Positions 18,670 to 26,112 of a stretch of 64,000 nucleotides of DNA are shown piece after piece (position 1 is the stretch's first letter; each line of letters starts with the position of its first letter). A model generated the notes under the pieces. That model made no database searches. It worked only from the letters and a program-made list of their open reading frames with translations, and was not told the DNA's origin. Source of the stretch: a virus; IMG/VR virus record IMGVR_UViG_3300021368_000006, positions 1 through 64,000 of that record; one strand, given 5' to 3'. Position numbers and translations under genes: made by a program.

Positions 18670-19338
18670 ATGTTTAATCATGTTGAATTGGATCTGCCTG
18701 AAATTTCACTTAGAAGTGAAACCCTTAAGTCTGGTACTAGATATTACTATGATGAAAATGGCAACAAATATCCTTCGATAACAACTGTCATATCACATTT
18801 TTCTAAGAAGTCCATTATGGAATGGAGAAAGCGTGTAGGCGAAAAGGAAGCTAATAGAATTACCACCCAAGCTGCGAGAAGAGGAACTTCTGTTCATCAG
18901 TTGTGCGAAGATTATATAAATAACATAGAAATAGATTATAGTAAACTCATGCCGAATGATACAGAGATGTTTCTTACATTGAAAGAAACTCTTGATACTA
19001 GATTAGATGATGTGTATGTTCAAGAGTGGCCAATGTATTCTGAACATCTAGGAATTGCAGGAAAATGTGATTGTATTGCATATTTTGATGGTAAACTTTC
19101 TATTATTGATTTTAAAACATCAAGAAAGTCAATGCATCCAAATAAACTGGAAAACTACTTCAGACAAGCATCTGGTTATGCTGTTATGTTTGAAGAGAGG
19201 ACAAAAATTCCTATAAATAATCTAGTAATCATTGCGGCCATTGATGACCAAAAAGATGCGGAAGTTTATACTTCTAAACGTGATAGTCATATCAATGGAT
19301 TGATAGAAATGATAACAGAATATAAAGCACAATTGTAG
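18670..19338 (+). CDS. PD-(D/E)XK nuclease (RecB/Cas4-like exonuclease)
   Basis: 222 residues. The nuclease core can be seen: His76 in 'RGTSVHQLCEDYI', Asp134 in 'GKCDCIAYFDG', and Asp147-Phe-Lys149 in 'SIIDFKTSRK'. A helical 'YFRQASGYAVMFEE' follows (the RecB-family Q-x3-Y motif). This is the arrangement of small RecB-like and Cas4-like exonucleases, which are frequent in T4-like marine phages. They may act in recombination or in degrading host DNA. There are no cysteine clusters, so no Fe-S centre as in true Cas4. It sits before the replication genes. Confidence 0.8.
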   Translation: MFNHVELDLPEISLRSETLKSGTRYYYDENGNKYPSITTVISHFSKKSIMEWRKRVGEKEANRITTQAARRGTSVHQLCEDYINNIEIDYSKLMPNDTEMFLTLKETLDTRLDDVYVQEWPMYSEHLGIAGKCDCIAYFDGKLSIIDFKTSRKSMHPNKLENYFRQASGYAVMFEERTKIPINNLVIIAAIDDQKDAEVYTSKRDSHINGLIEMITEYKAQL

Positions 19339-19350
19339 GAAATAAAAAAC

Positions 19351-20142
19351 ATGGTTCAATATCTAAAAAGTAGTGCAAGAAGATATGTAGGAGTCCCAGA
19401 CTATTTGGGAGTGATGTATGATTACAACACAAGAACAAGAGCGGGACATTTGTTTGTCGGTGGTTTTAAAAGAAAGCCTGGCATTCGATCTAGTGATATT
19501 GTACTATTTGATGGAAACATTCTTTTGCCTGCTACTAACAATTACAGAGAAAAAATCTTTCGAGTAAACCCCGCTACTACTATTAAATTTGAATATGAAA
19601 AAACAAATACTTTAGATCGAGTTCAATGTGGTATCATTCCACTTGATGAACCAGAGATTGGTGAAAGTATTAGCACCGCAAACAATTCTACCCACATTTA
19701 TCAAAACAATACAGCACAAGAACAATCTATAAAAATATATTGTAATTATAAAGCATCAGTAGATTCTAAGTTGAGATTCAGAATTACAGAAGTAATCTCT
19801 GATAATACTCCTGTTCGTAGTACGGAACTTTATACTAAAGGAGATTTATGTCCAGGCGCTCCACTTGGATGGCAAAGAATTTTAAGATGGGATATAGATA
19901 AGATTCCAACCGTAGGATTTTCTTTGTCTGTGGGCAAGGAACTTGGCGAGAATGAGTTTATTTTTAGAGATTTTATAAATTCGCAGAATAGTTATTTTAA
20001 AGTTCTGCCCAATTATTTTTCAAAGCAGGGGTCTAAGGTAGACTGCAGGGCAGATATCACCTTCGAAACAGAAGATGTAAGTGCTATGAATTTAGACCCA
20101 GTGGCACAAGTTGAAATCACAAGCATTATAGGGAGAATGTAA
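19351..20142 (+). CDS. Unassigned protein, beta-rich
   Basis: 263 residues. Strand-rich throughout (HLFVGGFKRKPGIRSSDIVL, TTIKFEYEKTN, KIYCNYKASVDS), with a conserved-looking 'CPGAPLGWQRILRWDIDK' segment. No signal peptide, no catalytic motif known to me. It could be a virion protein in an early-gene block or a binding protein. It follows the nuclease at 12 nt. Confidence 0.5.
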   Translation: MVQYLKSSARRYVGVPDYLGVMYDYNTRTRAGHLFVGGFKRKPGIRSSDIVLFDGNILLPATNNYREKIFRVNPATTIKFEYEKTNTLDRVQCGIIPLDEPEIGESISTANNSTHIYQNNTAQEQSIKIYCNYKASVDSKLRFRITEVISDNTPVRSTELYTKGDLCPGAPLGWQRILRWDIDKIPTVGFSLSVGKELGENEFIFRDFINSQNSYFKVLPNYFSKQGSKVDCRADITFETEDVSAMNLDPVAQVEITSIIGRM

Positions 20143-20143
20143 T

Positions 20144-20305
20144 ATGGTAAATTGGATCAAAGCCAGATTGGCAGAAAGAACATCATGGGATGGCGGCGCA
20201 CTTATTGCGATGGGTGTTGTTGCACTTCTCTTTGATGGTTTAATTACATGGGCTGCATATGCAGCGATTGTTTATGGTCTTTGGACTATCTGGAAATCAG
20301 AATAA
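20144..20305 (+). CDS. Small membrane protein
   Basis: 53 residues from ATG 20144 (GGGAG upstream). An amphipathic N-terminal 'VNWIKARLAERTSWDG' is followed by two hydrophobic helices (ALIAMGVVALLFDGLITW, AYAAIVYGLWTIW). No function recognised. It directly precedes the promoter of the gp33-gp59 unit. Confidence 0.55.
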   Translation: MVNWIKARLAERTSWDGGALIAMGVVALLFDGLITWAAYAAIVYGLWTIWKSE

Positions 20306-20309
20306 TCTA

Positions 20310-20338
20310 TTGACAAAACGTGTGTTATAGCGTATTAT
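20310..20338 (+). promoter_or_regulatory. Sigma-70-like promoter of gp33-gp59
   Basis: TTGACA (20310-20315), 17-bp spacer, TATTAT (20333-20338). The -10 box is the centre of the palindrome at 20322-20350. Confidence 0.8.
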
Positions 20339-20350
20339 ACGCTGTAACAC
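20322..20350 (+). repeat. 29-bp operator-like palindrome over the gp33 promoter
   Basis: GTGTTATAGCG (20322-20332) and CGCTGTAACAC (20340-20350) are inverted copies with one mismatch, separated by 7 bp that hold most of the -10 box. A bound dimer here would block RNA polymerase. Confidence 0.6.
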
Positions 20351-20373
20351 ATATCTAAGGAGAATTTATTATA

Positions 20374-20598
20374 ATGTTGAAACTTAAGAGTTCGAAAGAA
20401 TTTAGTGATGAGATAGAAAAACAGGTTTCTAAATTAAACAGTTCGTATATCGACACAATCACATACTACTGTGAAAAGAATAATTTAGAAATAGAAAATG
20501 TAGTTTCTCTGTTGAGTCCTTTCATTAAAGAAAAAATTAAATACGAGGCAGAAGGACTGAACATGGTTCAGAAGTCTACAGAAAAATTGCCTCTATGA
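20374..20598 (+). CDS. gp33: Late transcription co-activator gp33
   Basis: 74 residues, all-helical (SSKEFSDEIEKQVSKLNSSY, IDTITYYCEKNNLEIENV). In T4, gp33 binds the RNA polymerase beta flap and connects it to the sliding clamp to activate late promoters. The assignment rests on the composition and especially the order 33-59-32, which is exactly that of T4. At 74 residues it is shorter than T4 gp33. It overlaps gp59 by 4 nt. Expression may be controlled by the palindrome over its promoter. Confidence 0.7.
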   Translation: MLKLKSSKEFSDEIEKQVSKLNSSYIDTITYYCEKNNLEIENVVSLLSPFIKEKIKYEAEGLNMVQKSTEKLPL

Positions 20599-21290
20599 TT
20601 ACCATGTCTGGAAAAAAGATAGATGACTTTGAAGCGTTTAAAATTTATCTTGCAATGAAAAGTCATTTTAATAGTGAGTATGATTTTATAAAGTATAAGG
20701 GGAAGGTTTCCCCAAAGAAAGAAACTTATTATAACAGGAGAGACAGAAGAACTTTTGAAGAACTTTCCAGAAGATTTGATAAAAAGAGTTTGGAAGAGTT
20801 TTTACTTGCCTTGTTCTTGAATGTAACAGAAAATGGTAATCTTGCAATTTCTCGCAATGAGTTTATGTGGACAGGAAATCTTTTAGATAAAGAATCCTAT
20901 GATACATATAAAAATTGGAAGAAAAGAATTCAAAGTATAAAGTATACTTTTACTAATGATTGTCATGTGTTGTTTACAAGGGCGTCTGAAGAAAATATGG
21001 AATTCAATTCTATATTTAAATCTATTGACAATGACTACCCATTTATTGTATTCTTAGAAAAACGTGGAGAACTTTCATTAGAAACGTTAATTATCTTTGA
21101 AAAGATTTTTGCTTTCATAGATAAGGTCAAAATAAATGATACAACTTATTGGCCTATATATACTAAGAAAGTAAAAGACTATATGTCTTTCTTGGACATA
21201 GATGTTAATTATTATGTTAATGTTCTTAGGGACATATTGATTGATGATTATTATGAAGATTATGGTCAATTAATTAAAAAAACTAGTTGA
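20595..21290 (+). CDS. gp59: Replicative helicase loader gp59
   Basis: 231 residues, close to the 217 of T4 gp59. Similar segments appear in the same order: 'GKKIDDFEAFKIYLAMKSHF', 'YDFIKYKGKVSPKKETYYNR', 'KSLEEFLLALFLNV', and a C-terminal helical domain. gp59 loads the gp41 helicase onto DNA coated with gp32. The downstream gene is gp32, its known partner. Start ATG 20595 overlaps gp33. The gp32 promoter begins inside its last codon. Confidence 0.85.
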   Translation: MITMSGKKIDDFEAFKIYLAMKSHFNSEYDFIKYKGKVSPKKETYYNRRDRRTFEELSRRFDKKSLEEFLLALFLNVTENGNLAISRNEFMWTGNLLDKESYDTYKNWKKRIQSIKYTFTNDCHVLFTRASEENMEFNSIFKSIDNDYPFIVFLEKRGELSLETLIIFEKIFAFIDKVKINDTTYWPIYTKKVKDYMSFLDIDVNYYVNVLRDILIDDYYEDYGQLIKKTS

Positions 21291-21315
21291 CAGCTCTTGG
21301 ATAATATAGTATATT
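21287..21315 (+). promoter_or_regulatory. Sigma-70-like promoter of gp32
   Basis: TTGACA (21287-21292), 17-bp spacer, TATATT (21310-21315), 44 nt before the gp32 ATG. Confidence 0.8.
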
Positions 21316-21358
21316 AGTAAAAATACAAAACGCATATAACGTATAAAGGAGAAAATTT

Positions 21359-22267
21359 ATGTCTTTTGCAAACCTTAAAAAAGGTCGCTCTAACTTTGCC
21401 CGTCTTGCGGAAGAGTTGGAAAAAACCCAATCCCCACAACAAACCACATCAAATATCGATGATCGATTTTGGAAACCAACTATTGGTAAGGATGGTAACA
21501 GTTATGCTGTAATTCGTTTCCTTCCCCCTGCAGATGGTGAAGATATTCCTTGGGTTCGTGTGTTTAATCATGGATTTAAAGGCCCAGGCGGTTGGTTGAT
21601 TGATAACTGCCTTACTACAATCAACAAACAGTGTCCTGTTTGTGAGTCTAACACTGAACTATGGAATACTGGTTCACAAGACAATCAAAACCTTGCTCGT
21701 GATCGTAAACGTAAACTCAAGTTTCTTTCGAACATTTATGTTGTAAAAGATCCTGCAAACCCAGATAATGAAGGAAAAGTTTTTCTTTACTCATACGGTA
21801 AGAAAATCTTTGACAAGTTGAACGAGGCAATGAATCCTCATTTTGAAGATGAAGCTCGTTACAACCCATTTGATTTTTGGGACGGTGCAAACTTTAAACT
21901 GAAGTATCGTACTGTTGATGGTTATGGTAACTATGATAAGTCTGAATTCGACTCTCAAGCACCACTTGCAGATGATGATTCAGAATTGGAAACAATCTAT
22001 AACCAACTATATTCATTGCAAGAGTTTGTAAGTGAAGAGAAGTTCAAGTCTTATGAACAACTCAAGGAACGCCTTGACCGTGTTCTTGGACTTCAACAGT
22101 CTGCAGTTTCAGTAGAAACAGATTTTGTTTCTGATGATTCTTCATACTATACTGAACCTACTCAGACTAAATCTGCGCCTGCGCCAGAACCAAAGTCTGT
22201 ATCTTATGATGAAGATGAAGAAGACGATTCAATCTCATACTTTGAACGTCTTGCAGATGAAAGTTAG
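21359..22267 (+). CDS. gp32: Single-stranded DNA-binding protein gp32
   Basis: 302 residues, same size as T4 gp32. It has a basic N-terminus (FANLKKGRSNFARLAEEL) for cooperative self-binding, then an OB-fold core. The zinc ligands are His71, Cys84, Cys92 and Cys95 (HGF...DNC...QCPVC). The C-terminal tail is strongly acidic (SYDEDEEDDSISYFERLADE) and in T4 recruits replication proteins. It coats ssDNA during replication and recombination. It has its own promoter and is followed by a strong terminator. Confidence 0.93.
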   Translation: MSFANLKKGRSNFARLAEELEKTQSPQQTTSNIDDRFWKPTIGKDGNSYAVIRFLPPADGEDIPWVRVFNHGFKGPGGWLIDNCLTTINKQCPVCESNTELWNTGSQDNQNLARDRKRKLKFLSNIYVVKDPANPDNEGKVFLYSYGKKIFDKLNEAMNPHFEDEARYNPFDFWDGANFKLKYRTVDGYGNYDKSEFDSQAPLADDDSELETIYNQLYSLQEFVSEEKFKSYEQLKERLDRVLGLQQSAVSVETDFVSDDSSYYTEPTQTKSAPAPEPKSVSYDEDEEDDSISYFERLADES

Positions 22268-22388
22268 ACAGTTGGTGGCACTGAAGTGTTAGTGTAAGAC
22301 ACGACACAGAGTCCATACAGGTAATAGAGGGTATACAACACACTCGACCGCCATCTATTATCGCATACAAAGAACTGAGTGTGGGAAA
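22268..22388 (+). other. gp32 3' untranslated region with pairing potential
   Basis: No reading frame. It has a GTGT...ACAC hairpin near 22298 and a perfect 7-bp long-range pair CACACTC (22339-22345) with GAGTGTG (22377-22383) just before the terminator. It could be a structured 3' end or a 3'-derived small RNA. Confidence 0.35.
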
Positions 22389-22417
22389 GGGCAGGGAGAA
22401 ATCCTTGCCCTTTTTTT
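22389..22417 (+). terminator. Rho-independent terminator after gp32
   Basis: GGGCAGG pairs with CCTTGCCC (one bulged base) and seven T follow. No other terminator lies between it and gp32. Confidence 0.85.
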
Positions 22418-22543
22418 GTCTTAGATATGTTTAGATTGCATAACGAACTTGCAATAATTACATGACAATTTTCTGCACTTGCGAAATAAATATTTTTGTC
22501 AGAATCGCTGACATTTCACACATATCATACACAGGAGAATAGA

Positions 22544-22645
22544 ATGAGTGTCGAAGAAATTATTAAAAGTTTGAGTGTTCTTACTGTATCACTTACTATT
22601 GTGGCTGCAGTTATGTTTATGTCTATTTTACCGTATGTTAATTAA
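22544..22645 (+). CDS. Small single-span membrane peptide
   Basis: 33 residues, ATG 22544 behind ACAGGAG. Short amphipathic start (MSVEEIIKSL) then one hydrophobic helix (VSLTIVAAVMFMSILPYV). The leader contains a TGTCAG/CTGACA hairpin (22497-22513). No family recognised. Confidence 0.5.
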   Translation: MSVEEIIKSLSVLTVSLTIVAAVMFMSILPYVN

Positions 22646-22656
22646 CGGAGAATTAG

Positions 22657-22872
22657 ATGACACAATTAGTATTAACAGCATCAGAATGGTTAAACATTTC
22701 TTCATTTTTAGATCTAATTGATGATTTAAAAAGAAGAATGAAATTGAGAAAACTTCAAAAAGAAACTATAAAAGAATTAAATTCACTATCCGATAGAGAT
22801 TTACATGATATTGGTATTGCTAGATCACAGATAAAATCTATTGCAATGGAATTGGATTTAAAAGATGTTTAA
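22657..22872 (+). CDS. DUF1127 protein
   Basis: 71 residues. The C-terminal half carries the DUF1127 pattern: 'KETIKELNSLSDRDLHDIGI' then 'ARSQIKSIA'. DUF1127 proteins are very common in alphaproteobacteria. The small ones have been implicated in RNA turnover and nutrient responses. Here it may interfere with host RNA metabolism, or be an acquired host gene. It overlaps by 8 nt a second small gene, so the two form a pair. Confidence 0.75.
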   Translation: MTQLVLTASEWLNISSFLDLIDDLKRRMKLRKLQKETIKELNSLSDRDLHDIGIARSQIKSIAMELDLKDV

Positions 22873-22978
22873 AAGAATTTTAGAAACTTTTGAACGTATT
22901 GGAAGAGCAAGAGCCGCACATGTTCTTGCACAACAGGGTTTATACGAAGAAGCAAAAAGAGTTATGTGTGGGAACTGA
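22865..22978 (+). CDS. Small helical partner of the DUF1127 gene
   Basis: 37 residues, ATG 22865 inside the end of the DUF1127 gene. Sequence 'RAAHVLAQQGLYEEAKRVM' resembles the short helical tails and companions seen next to DUF1127 genes in alphaproteobacteria (impression only). Convergent with the tape-measure-like gene that ends 8 nt further. Confidence 0.5.
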   Translation: MFKRILETFERIGRARAAHVLAQQGLYEEAKRVMCGN

Positions 22979-22985
22979 AAGGTTC

Positions 22986-25541
22986 CTACCATGCTCCCAC
23001 TAAAGATAACTTAGCATCCCTCACAGCACCATCAGTATGTCTTACTTCTGGTTTTTGTTTAGGCATAATTGTTGAATTGTTGGTTACATTATTCACAGTA
23101 TTTTGTTGCGGCGCATTTATAATGTTCGCAGCCTGTTTCGCTTCTGATGTAGATTTATCCATAGCAACACTGTCCATCATATTAGACGCTTCTAATTTTT
23201 TGTTAGGAACATCACTTGAGAATGATTCTTGTGCAGAAACACCAGAATCAGCATCCATCATTTCTTGTGCAGAAACACCAGAATCAAAATCCATCATTTT
23301 TGGAGTGATGTTCAATTTGTCTAATTCAGCTTGTAGTTTTTCTATTTCTGCTGCATCTTCTTCTCTGCCTTTAGAATCTCTGCCCCAATAAACATTTTCA
23401 CCACCTTCACTTCTGGTAATTCTATCTTTTGCCTCTGCAATTTTTGACTGAAGTTCTGCTTTTTGATCTTCTGGAGATATCTCTGGAACTGATGCACCTT
23501 CTTCTCCATCAAATGCACCCATATCCTTCGCCATGAGTCCAGCATCAATCGCCGTTGACGCAGCAGTACCAAGGCCTGGTATTATACTAGTAAGTCCAGA
23601 AAGTACCTCTAGGCCTGCACCAGAGAAGTCTCCACTAAATGCTCTTTGAGCACCAAATCCCAATCCTGCAATTAAACCAACGCCGGGGATTTTTTTCAAT
23701 AAAGATTTCCCAAGTCCCTTACTAGCAGTTTTACCAGCAGTTGCAGCCCCCTTTGTAGCGACACTTGCGGCGCCCTTTCCAGTTACTTTAGATGCAAGTC
23801 CACTTATTTTTGCACCAACTCCTTTTGCTGGTGCTGTTATTTTATCCATTACTGATGGCATTTTTGGGGGCACTGAAATACTTGGCGTTTTTGGAAGTTT
23901 GTCGGGTATTGCACTACCAACACCTTTTATTCTATCAGGCATCGAAGTCATTGTATTTTTTACATTACTCGCAACATTACTTGCAGCGTTTGCTGTTTTT
24001 ACCGCTCCAGTTGCAGCAAGTCCTGCTACTGCCCCGCCGCCAAGTTTTAGTGCATTCAATCCAACGTTTTTAATTCCCCCTAATACACCCCTTGCAGCAT
24101 TCAATCCACCACCAATAAAACTTCTTGCTCTTCCTGTAACCCCAGTTCCTACATTTCTTACAAAATTTCCAAGTCTGCCAAATCTTCCGCCGCTTGCCCT
24201 ATTCACTACTGAACCGACTCGGCCGACACCACTTCTTACCGCTCCTCCAACCCTTGAGAATGCACCTCTAATACCGCCTCTTCCTCTAACGTTACCTCGG
24301 CCTCTTCTACCTCTTCGTCCATCTCCAACGCCGTCTAATAGGCCACCTCCGATTCCACCTAACAATCCGTCCAAAAATCCACCCCCATCACCAGAGATTT
24401 CATCTAAGTTTCCAGTGTTTTCTACAATCTGTTCGAGAAGTTTGATTTGAGTTTTTTCTAAATCTTGTTCAATTTTTCTTTCTCTATTATTTTCTCTTTG
24501 ATTTTCTAAATCTAATGGAGATGGATTGTCAGAAGTATCCTGCAAGAATTTTAGAAGATTTACTACTTCTTCTAGATATGGACTGTTTTCTCCAAGTTGT
24601 TCTTTTACTTCATCTAATTTTGTTGCTGTGATTTGAGAAATTTCACTTGGAGCGGATGTCTCTTCTGTAGATAAACTTTGAACATTTTCAGATGGAGATG
24701 GTATTGTAATATTTTCTCTATCGTCTGATACTGAGGTTTCTGGTTGTGGAACAGATACTGGAGACTCTGACATATCAAGTCCATAACTTTTTCTAATGGA
24801 CTCAATTTCATCTTCTCTTGCCTTGTTTGCATCTTCTGTCTCTTTTGCAATCTTTGCCTGACGAATTATAGCATTCTTTTGTTCGTCAATAACCTCTTGT
24901 TCAGTAATACCTCTTGCAAGTGCTTGGTTCGCTACTTCTTCCGATGTTATATTTGCTCTTGAGATGGCTTCTTCATTTGATATTTGTGTTCTTAAAACAG
25001 AAAATTCTTCTTCTTCAATTTTTCTCTGTTCTATAATTCTTCTTTGTCTTTCTTCTTCCTCTGCCTTATTTGCTTTTCTTGTTTCTCTGAATTGTTTAAT
25101 TCTGTCACCAACAAATGATGCACCAAATGCTAATAGTGGACTACCACTCAATGCACCTGTAATAACTCCACCAATTCCACTAATTGAACTTTCTACTGTC
25201 TTTGTTGCAAGATCACCAATAGATTTTTTAAATGTAGTGTTTTGTTTGATACTTTCTTGGGACGCTCTTAATATCTCTTGAAGTGCTTTCTTTTCTTGGT
25301 CAGTAGCACCTTCTAGTTGTGCCAAATCAGCATCAAGAAGGTCAATCTTCTTTTTGGTTTCTTTGAATTCTTTTACAGACACACCTTCTTGCTGTCCAAG
25401 AATATCAGCAACTTCTGTAAGGGCCTGTCTAGCGGCGGCAGATTGCAACTGATCGGTTGCAGCGCTAAATGACGCAGACAATTCCTCTTGGTTTTGTCTG
25501 ATAAGTTTTTCTGTTACCGCTTTTAGATCAGGACTTGCCAT
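22986..25541 (-). CDS. Tape-measure-like tail protein
   Basis: 851 residues. N-terminal 300 residues are largely coiled coil, with a glycine-rich hydrophobic stretch (GIGGVITGALSGSPLLAFGA). The middle is Gly/Arg-rich (residues about 400-450) and then Ala/Gly/Lys-rich. A second hydrophobic part contains 'SIIPGLGTAASTAIDAGL'. The C-terminus holds a 12-residue tandem repeat. Long helical protein, hydrophobic patches and position downstream of gp26 and its frameshift partner fit a tail tape measure (T4 gp29 role). I see no direct sequence match to T4 gp29. Confidence 0.6.
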   Translation of the reverse strand: MASPDLKAVTEKLIRQNQEELSASFSAATDQLQSAAARQALTEVADILGQQEGVSVKEFKETKKKIDLLDADLAQLEGATDQEKKALQEILRASQESIKQNTTFKKSIGDLATKTVESSISGIGGVITGALSGSPLLAFGASFVGDRIKQFRETRKANKAEEEERQRRIIEQRKIEEEEFSVLRTQISNEEAISRANITSEEVANQALARGITEQEVIDEQKNAIIRQAKIAKETEDANKAREDEIESIRKSYGLDMSESPVSVPQPETSVSDDRENITIPSPSENVQSLSTEETSAPSEISQITATKLDEVKEQLGENSPYLEEVVNLLKFLQDTSDNPSPLDLENQRENNRERKIEQDLEKTQIKLLEQIVENTGNLDEISGDGGGFLDGLLGGIGGGLLDGVGDGRRGRRGRGNVRGRGGIRGAFSRVGGAVRSGVGRVGSVVNRASGGRFGRLGNFVRNVGTGVTGRARSFIGGGLNAARGVLGGIKNVGLNALKLGGGAVAGLAATGAVKTANAASNVASNVKNTMTSMPDRIKGVGSAIPDKLPKTPSISVPPKMPSVMDKITAPAKGVGAKISGLASKVTGKGAASVATKGAATAGKTASKGLGKSLLKKIPGVGLIAGLGFGAQRAFSGDFSGAGLEVLSGLTSIIPGLGTAASTAIDAGLMAKDMGAFDGEEGASVPEISPEDQKAELQSKIAEAKDRITRSEGGENVYWGRDSKGREEDAAEIEKLQAELDKLNITPKMMDFDSGVSAQEMMDADSGVSAQESFSSDVPNKKLEASNMMDSVAMDKSTSEAKQAANIINAPQQNTVNNVTNNSTIMPKQKPEVRHTDGAVRDAKLSLVGAW
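23226..23297 (-). repeat. 36-bp tandem repeat inside the tape-measure-like gene
   Basis: Two adjacent 36-bp units (23226-23261, 23262-23297), nearly identical at the DNA level, encode MMDFDSGVSAQE and MMDADSGVSAQE. In-frame copy-number change here would alter protein length by 12 residues. Confidence 0.85.
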
Positions 25542-25544
25542 TTA

Positions 25545-25874
25545 TTACTTCTTCTTATCTGAATATGCGTTGCCCGCAAAGAATGCGGCAACAATTGCAG
25601 CGACAGAAACGAAGTATGTTGCCGCCATGTCACCCAGAATCTTTGATGCTTGATCCAATCCTGCAACTACTGCAATCACTACTGCGAATGGATAGAGTAA
25701 CATACCGAATAAAGAGAACCAGGCCATTTGACGCATTGCATCTCTGCGAGCGTCAGCATCTTCTAGTTCTTTTCTTTTAAACTCAAGATACATCTTTTCT
25801 TCTTCTTTTGAAACCTTTCCATCTCCATTAGTATCGGCGGGGTGATGTCCAGATGCTTTAATTTCTTCTTCCAT
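25545..25874 (-). CDS. Membrane protein with an EF-hand calcium site
   Basis: 109 residues. Residues 14-25 form a canonical EF-hand loop, DTNGDGKVSKEE (Asp, Asn, Asp at the ligand positions and Glu at position 12). Two or three hydrophobic helices follow (WFSLFGMLLYPFAVVIAVV, TYFVSVAAIVAAFFAG). Lies between the gp26/gp51-like genes and the tape-measure-like gene, so it is probably a late or structural protein. Calcium could matter for tail function or for the infected-cell membrane. No family known to me. Confidence 0.6.
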   Translation of the reverse strand: MEEEIKASGHHPADTNGDGKVSKEEEKMYLEFKRKELEDADARRDAMRQMAWFSLFGMLLYPFAVVIAVVAGLDQASKILGDMAATYFVSVAAIVAAFFAGNAYSDKKK

Positions 25875-25875
25875 A

Positions 25876-26112
25876 TTAACTCCTCATTGCGTCTTTTCTA
25901 CGCTTTTCTTCTTCTTTAATATAGTTTATCAAAAGATTTAAATATATTTCTCTTTCCCACGGTATCATATCTTCTAATTCACTCAAACTATATTTATGGT
26001 GCTGCATCAACGCAAAATTATTTCGATACATCGATGCAAGGGACTCATGATTTAAACTTAGGAAAAAAAATCGGTAATTCCTTTTACTTTCATCGATTTT
26101 TTCCATCCACAT
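25876..26112 (-). CDS. gp51: gp51-like hub assembly protein, probably made by frameshift
   Basis: 78 residues in its own frame, helical, with 'YSLSELEDMIPWEREIYLNL'. It overlaps the end of gp26 by 55 nt and has only a weak ribosome site, so independent initiation is doubtful. In T4, gene 51 lies next to gene 26 and acts as a hub-assembly factor. A run of eight T at the gp26 end allows a -1 slip into this frame, giving a gp26-gp51 fusion of about 301 residues. The same logic is used for lambda G/GT tail chaperones upstream of the tape measure, as here. Confidence 0.55.
   Translation of the reverse strand: MWMEKIDESKRNYRFFFLSLNHESLASMYRNNFALMQHHKYSLSELEDMIPWEREIYLNLLINYIKEEEKRRKDAMRS
26058..26070 (-). 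other. Probable -1 ribosomal frameshift site at the end of gp26
   Basis: On the minus strand the bases read GAT TTT TTT TCC TAA in the gp26 frame. Slipping back one base on T-TTT-TTT reads TTC CTA AGT, which is the frame of the downstream ORF. The gp26 stop is two codons after the slip. Confidence 0.6.

Noticed and set aside
23899-24450. A 183-codon Pro-rich open frame on the plus strand
   Set aside because: It is the antisense of the Gly/Arg/Ala-rich middle of the tape-measure-like gene; its composition is the expected mirror and it has no ribosome site.
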